64,000 bases of DNA from Sacculina carcini (lineage: Eukaryota > Arthropoda > Thecostraca > Sacculinidae): assembly GCA_916048095.2 (NCBI GenBank), contig OU696593.1:7132446-7196445 (forward strand), read 5' to 3'. Positions 35,091 through 64,000 of the stretch are shown here, piece by piece; positions within the stretch are counted from its first letter, which is position 1, and the number at the start of each line of letters is the position of its first letter. The position numbers and the translations under genes are program-made. Under the pieces are notes generated by a model. That model saw only the letters and a list, made by a program, of their open reading frames with translations. It had not been told where the DNA came from and searched no databases.

Positions 35091-36880
35091 GCTCTGCTCG
35101 GCAGCTGACAAACTGATACTGCTCTCCTAGCCGACGATATGTGTTTGTGTGTGAGTGTGTGTCGCTGCCGTGGCAGTGCATTGAAACAATGGGGTGATAG
35201 CGAGCTGACGAGTTCATGAGCTGTATCAATGCTTTTAGGTGATTCAAGTGAAATTGTTCAAGAAAATCTGGTATGTAAATATGATACTTTTGTACATGGC
35301 AATATATCAAGAAATGAAAGCTGAATCAATGTCTAGCACGAATTAACTCGTGTTGTGTCAGTGCCTTGAACCGTCACTGCTGGTGTGGTCAATAGTGACC
35401 CAGATTTTAGCCGCCATCAGCTACATATTTTCCTAGATCACTGGAATCCACCACATTCAGCTTGATCAATATACCTGGTGTCACTCATGTAGTAGTGAGT
35501 GACACACTTCTTTCGAGTATTTCAAAATATGTGATCGAATCACAGGTCCTTTCACTTCAAACTATAATTTATGCGGACGAAAAGGGCCCGACAGAGGGGG
35601 ATATTTATTCGCATACTGGTGTCATCCAGGTATAGGATTAAAATATAATTTACATGAATATATAAACAAGCATTTTTATGTTAATATTGTAAGCTATTTT
35701 GTGCTTGAATATAATTTCAATAGATGCTAAAAAATACCACATGCTTATGTTTACTTTGGTTTTAATATGGCGCACCTGATTTCAAAGCGCAACGCGTAAT
35801 GTGAGATGCTTCTGTTATTTTCTGTGTTATCATATCCACTGTGCGGTGGGAGTGGGCTTATTAAAGTATTCAAAATTTATCAAATTTGATAATTGAATTG
35901 AAATACTTGTTTTCAGTGATCGGTTTTTTAATCAAATGTTTCACGCATGAATGTTTAATTATAATTAGATAATTCTAATTCTTCACAGTCTCGTGCGGTA
36001 AAGTATAATTTCAGGATTATTTCTGCTCTGGGCTCGGGTGTGTAGGGTGGACACCTTGAGGACGTTTTCAGGCGTGTAGTTTGGCATATCCAAAGTGCAA
36101 CCGTCATACTTTTTTAGGCAATCGGTCCGAGTTTTCAACCGTAAAACAATTGAATGTGCTTTCTTACATGTTGATAGGTCCTGAATCGAATGCCGCGTTT
36201 TATCCTTCCTTTTGACACAAACTCCTATGTTCTTCTAGGACATTAGGGGGCAAGGAACCTAATTATCTAGTGCTCAAAAGGTGAACATCAGATCAGAGAC
36301 GAGAGTGTGGCCTTTACAACAGCACTGTCTGATGTTATTTGTATTTTCCCTGTAAACACACAACAGTGCCTTTTGTTTGGCACTCGAATAACCGATTTAT
36401 ACACACATACACACATCTATTTGTATAGATATGTACCTTTAATTACACTTATCAATGCACATAATCACACCCTAAACTGGCACACAACACATTACTCATG
36501 ATATAAATACAACATATAAATCACATAACACGCTATATAGCATAGGATACACTTTTTCTTTTCTTTTTGCACGTATTTACATCCACATACACCTAGGCAT
36601 ATGTCCAGATTTACTCAAACTCCGCACTTATTTACAATGCTTACTCACATGACACATGTATACCAACACAACACAAGTTAACGCATACATATAACACAAA
36701 ATACTACGCATAATAATTTTATTTTATTTTCTTATATAATTTTTTAACACTCACATACATCGTTAATATTATGTACAAACATGAGTTATGCATCACAAAT
36801 TATCACTACATTAATACACGTAACCTACGACCCGTTTACATTCGGATATTATTGTATTTACACCCATACATTACTATAGT
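35091..36880. other. Gene-free stretch upstream of tektin
   Basis: No gene recognised. It presumably contains the tektin promoter near 35.1-35.3 kb. The rest is AT-rich, with a TATA/CACA-rich part at 36.3-36.9 kb. Confidence 0.45.
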
Positions 36881-36882
36881 AA

Positions 36883-37320
36883 CTAAAATGCAATACTTCT
36901 ATAGTAACTAAAATGTAATAGCTCAGAATAATAGCTGGAACAGTTAAAATACATCAAGCTCAACCATATTGCTATATTCCTACCCCTACTGTACTGGTCT
37001 ATTAATCTCATCCTTTTCCTTATCGACCAGAATCTCGCTAGTGTTTCCTTCGTGTCCTGGATGTAGTCCTTGCAGAATAATACTTCTCCGATTACTTCGT
37101 GGTCTTCTCCTTTGTATGGTTGTACTAGTAATGGGTGTTTGACTCGCTCTTCCTGATATGCTGGGCACCAAAGTATGGAGTGCTCGAGGTTTTCCAAGTC
37201 GTATCCGCAACATTCACATTCCATGCTCTCTCCTTTAAACCTCTTTCTGTCGTTCAGATTCAAGTTGTTTGTGCGGCACTTCAGTAGCAGAATAGATGCT
37301 GGTCTATTGTCATACACCTT
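36883..37320 (-). mobile_element. LINE C-terminal fragment with zinc knuckle
   Basis: Minus-strand open frame. It reads RPASILLLKCRTNNLNLNDR, then a CCHC-type knuckle CECCGYDLENLEHSILWC and PAYQEER, the usual tail of LINE reverse-transcriptase polyproteins. The upstream reverse transcriptase is missing. It differs in sequence from the fragments at 15383 and 18990, so it represents another family. Confidence 0.7.
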
Positions 37321-38277
37321 TTCTTACAAAGTTAACATGCAAAGTTAGGAATTGTATTGAGTCTCTCAAAATGACGCTGACATTTTTTCGGTTTTTACTT
37401 TCTGCATTGCAAAACCTAGAGCGAGAGACAAATACATAAACAACAGTAACAAGGGTCTTACATCTTGTCTTCTTGTGTAATATAGTTATAATGGCTAATA
37501 GTTATAGTTATACTTAATAATGGCTTCAGGTTGAATGTCCCATATTCAGCTGTCACAGGCAAAACAAATGTGAAAATGAGAATTACTCGATGACACTTTT
37601 GCTACTATTTGCATTTCTAGAACTAAGCTTGTCCACATCCTGGCATATAAATCAGAGAACGTATTGGAAGCAGCCAGGCTCCCAGATTTCATGCACTCAT
37701 AACTGATATCTGGCCTGGCTCACTGAATTTTATCAGTTTTTTTTTGTGTTTGGCTGATTGAGTCTATTTGGATTGGCGGTTGTATTATACTGTGTTTCGT
37801 TGAATCGCGGTGTGCTGACAGCACTGATGTGTGTCCAAAATGAATCGGCCAAAATTTTGTAATATATATTTGAACGATAAATTCTACCATGTTTGTGTAT
37901 GTGTATGTATGTCTTTGTGTGTATTTTCATACATGTATGTATGTGTGTATTTATATATATGTATGTTTGTATAATGTATGTATATATTGCAATGAAAAGC
38001 GCGTGCCCAGCGATTGCAATAAAGCATTGATTGATTGATTGTTTATCAGCGTTGCATCTCGACGCTCGCAATTCCTGCAGTATCTCGATGTGGTCGTTGG
38101 TGGTGCGCGCGTGCATGCCACGTGTCTGTCAGTGCTGTGTGACCGCCACAACCTCCTCCACTGCATCTCATATACATCGACCACTGCATGTGTTGACTGC
38201 CGCAGCACGCGCCTCCTCCTCCCCTTCACTACCTCAGTGGTCTCTGCTCTCACCGCAAACTACCCACGTTCGTACTG

Positions 38278-38280
<3 letters not shown>
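37321..38280. other. Region upstream of MRPL36, possible first exon
   Basis: Mostly AT-rich, with a TG/TATG tract around 37890-37985. At 38039-38275 a plus frame without stops ends RLLLPFTTSVVSALTANYP. It might be the mitochondrial targeting exon of MRPL36, but no strong donor follows. Confidence 0.35.
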
Positions 38281-38311
<31 letters not shown>

Positions 38312-38490
38312 CACTGATACATATTCACGAGTTTTTTTCACACACACACGAGTTGATGGCAAGTGTTGCTGTCTTGTCGTGTTTTTCTCGTATCTCGTGT
38401 TGTCGGCAGATTTACTAGTTGTTGCTTGCTGAAGTACAAAATGTTCTCAATTATGCAGCCAGTTTGACCCTAATACGGCGTGTATGTGTA

Positions 38491-38534
<44 letters not shown>

Positions 38535-38535
38535 G
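38281..38535. repeat. CA tract and (TG)n tract before the MRPL36 exon
   Basis: CA tract at 38280-38314 and TG tract at 38496-38532, the latter ending about 12 bp before the acceptor of the MRPL36 exon. Confidence 0.9.
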
Positions 38536-38544
38536 GTGGATTAG

Positions 38545-38745
38545 TATTTGCCGCCGGCGTGTGGGATGAAGATGCGAGGACGGGTGCATCGACGCTGCAA
38601 GGACTGCTACTTGGTGGTTCGTCAGGGCAGACTGTACAACATGTGTCGCACGCATCCCCGCCACAAACAGATGGGCTTGACGACGAAACTCGAGCACACG
38701 TGGATTTTGACTGATGTGATGACTACTCCGCGACGTCCCTGGTGA
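38545..38745 (+). CDS. MRPL36: Mitochondrial ribosomal protein bL36m, 3' exon
   Basis: bL36m is a small zinc-binding protein of the large mitochondrial ribosomal subunit. The exon follows a GGATTAG acceptor and reads YLPPACGMKMRGRVHRRCKDCYLV in two parts, then VRQGRLYNMCRTHPRHKQM. The four zinc ligands are visible (CKDC, then C and H in MCRTHPRH). The last 20 or so residues extend beyond the human end. The methionine at 38566 could start a short form, but the similarity upstream (LPPACG, like the LLPALG of the human precursor) suggests that a targeting exon is spliced on. A polyA signal AATAAA lies at 38810-38815. Confidence 0.92.
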   Translation, partial: YLPPACGMKMRGRVHRRCKDCYLVVRQGRLYNMCRTHPRHKQMGLTTKLEHTWILTDVMTTPRRPW

Positions 38746-39431
38746 TGGCGATGGTTATTAGTGTGGGGATCATAGTGGACACTGTCTGAGTATTGATGTT
38801 TTGTTGTTCAATAAATGCCGCTGTTTGTGAAGTGCTGATTTCGATGAATTAAGAGTGATTTTGTTCGTTTGAGTGATTGATCATATCAACTGGGAAGGGA
38901 TTCTGGAAATGATTGATCCCGATTGATTTGTTTTGATTCACACTAATATCGCATCGTTCTGTGTGTGTGTGTTTTGTGTATTTTTGAAATATAGGAATGG
39001 TTGTATATGAATATGTGCAATTTTTGGTAAACATTGTGTTGTTTTTATTTATTTTTTGGCCGGAGAAAGCATGTATTTGTGATACACTTTGTAGATGAAT
39101 TTTTTATGTTCAACTGATATGTTTTCTCATAGACCACGGCTTCATCACTGCGTCATGCGAGTGTAATTGAGTGTAGTAGCGAGCAATTTGAGCGAATTAT
39201 TGCTGTGACAGCTGCGGTGATCGTGATTGAACATGACATCATTTGTCGGCTTGCACATTGGTAGCAATTGAAAGCGTCATTAGAGAGTTAATTCACAGTG
39301 CGGCTGTGTGGGCAGTGATGGCTCTGACTGCTGTTTTCTCCTCGTCATTGTCGCTTTGTCGTCACACGCGCTCGTATCGCTCGTATCGCTATTATCTTCC
39401 AGTGTTCTCGCTGTGGGAAACATTTTTCTCC

Positions 39432-63354
<23,923 letters not shown>

Positions 63355-64000
63355 GTTCGTCCAATACTTGTGCATTGGGGTATTTTAGTCGTCCAATTCG
63401 TGCACTTACGACGCACTAGACTTACGACCATCCGTACTTACGACCATTTTCAACGAATGTCTAATGTTGCAGCATTTTGTGTATACCACGAGAAGAGTGA
63501 ACGAATCACCACACTGCATTTGTCACACCGCTTCGTAACGCTGTTTAACTGGCAGAGCATTCGTGCTTATTCAGGTCATGCTGCGATTTTAATTTGGGTT
63601 GAGTTTTGTATTGATTCGCTTGCATATGAATGATATTCGATTTTGACCTATTCGACTGAAATGATTGAACTGGGTCGTAAGTCGGTGTATTGGCCAAAGC
63701 GAGGCTGCTTGGTGCACATTGTGGTCTGATTGGTGTTGTTGCCTCTTGTTATGTTAATTCAGCTGTTGCTCGCTAGTATTTGTGTTGATATTTATCAGGC
63801 CGTTTCATGGAAAATATCGGGCCAGCATGAAAAACGACTGATCTATTTTGACTTACTACGTGATTTACCTGAACAAAATCATGAAGTTTAGCGTGGAAGG
63901 ACAGTAAGACGGTACTTTATTGAGCAGGAATCTTATTTTCACAGTTCTGCTTGCAAAATGACTGATATGCCAGTAGATTTAGACTTGAATAAACTCGCTG
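63355..64000. other. Right edge: intron following the HRM-like exon
   Basis: No further exon is certain. A possible acceptor lies near 63473 (TGTTGCAG), but the frame after it closes quickly. The receptor gene is expected to continue beyond the window. Confidence 0.4.

Noticed and set aside
39243..39431. Longer N-terminus for the receptor gene (including ATG at 39318)
   Set aside because: The segment is arginine/serine-rich, and the ATG at 39432 gives a clean signal peptide; the upstream ATG remains possible but less likely.

Overview
The window is nuclear DNA of an invertebrate animal. It has spliced genes with GT-AG introns, polyA signals, a tRNA-derived SINE, decayed non-LTR retrotransposons, short hAT-type DNA elements and very many tandem repeats. 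Three of the genes belong to motile or primary cilia (CFAP70, BBS4, a tektin), and a large receptor-like gene with EGF and Ig domains is typical of animals. I cannot name the species from the sequence.

Layout. 1-3.1 kb: repeat-rich non-coding DNA with CA/TG tracts and a 17-bp array. 3129-6179 (+): an uninterrupted CFAP70 reading frame. 6.4-9.6 kb: a 36-bp array, a cysteine-rich exon and a signal-peptide exon on the minus strand, and more dinucleotide repeats. 9.97-11.88 kb: a large higher-order AT-rich satellite. 12-21.5 kb: no convincing host gene; two LINE 3' fragments, one SINE, a fold-back element, a perfect 40-bp palindrome and long TG/CA tracts. 22.0-31.4 kb (+): BBS4 in nine recognisable exons, with a different tandem repeat in almost every intron. 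32.3-35.1 kb (-): a six-exon tektin convergent with BBS4. 36.9-37.3 kb: another LINE fragment. 38.5-38.7 kb (+): mitochondrial ribosomal protein bL36m. 39.4 kb to beyond the right edge (+): one long gene with a signal peptide, an unrecognised N-terminal region, EGF-like modules, two Ig modules and the start of a possible hormone-receptor-like (HRM) module. This is most like the extracellular part of an adhesion GPCR. Its first intron (about 10.8 kb) contains an intronless PDHX gene on the same strand and a CASD1-like SGNH esterase gene on the opposite strand.

I built the exon models by matching protein families and then checking intron phase at every junction. The BBS4 and tektin models are phase-consistent throughout. 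The receptor model is too, except for one unresolved join between its third EGF-like exon and the next short exon. The most unusual property is the tandem-repeat load: several arrays in BBS4 introns are built from units carrying splice donors or acceptor-like motifs, and two arose from an exon/intron boundary. At least four short elements have hAT-like ends and 8-bp target duplications that I could match by eye.
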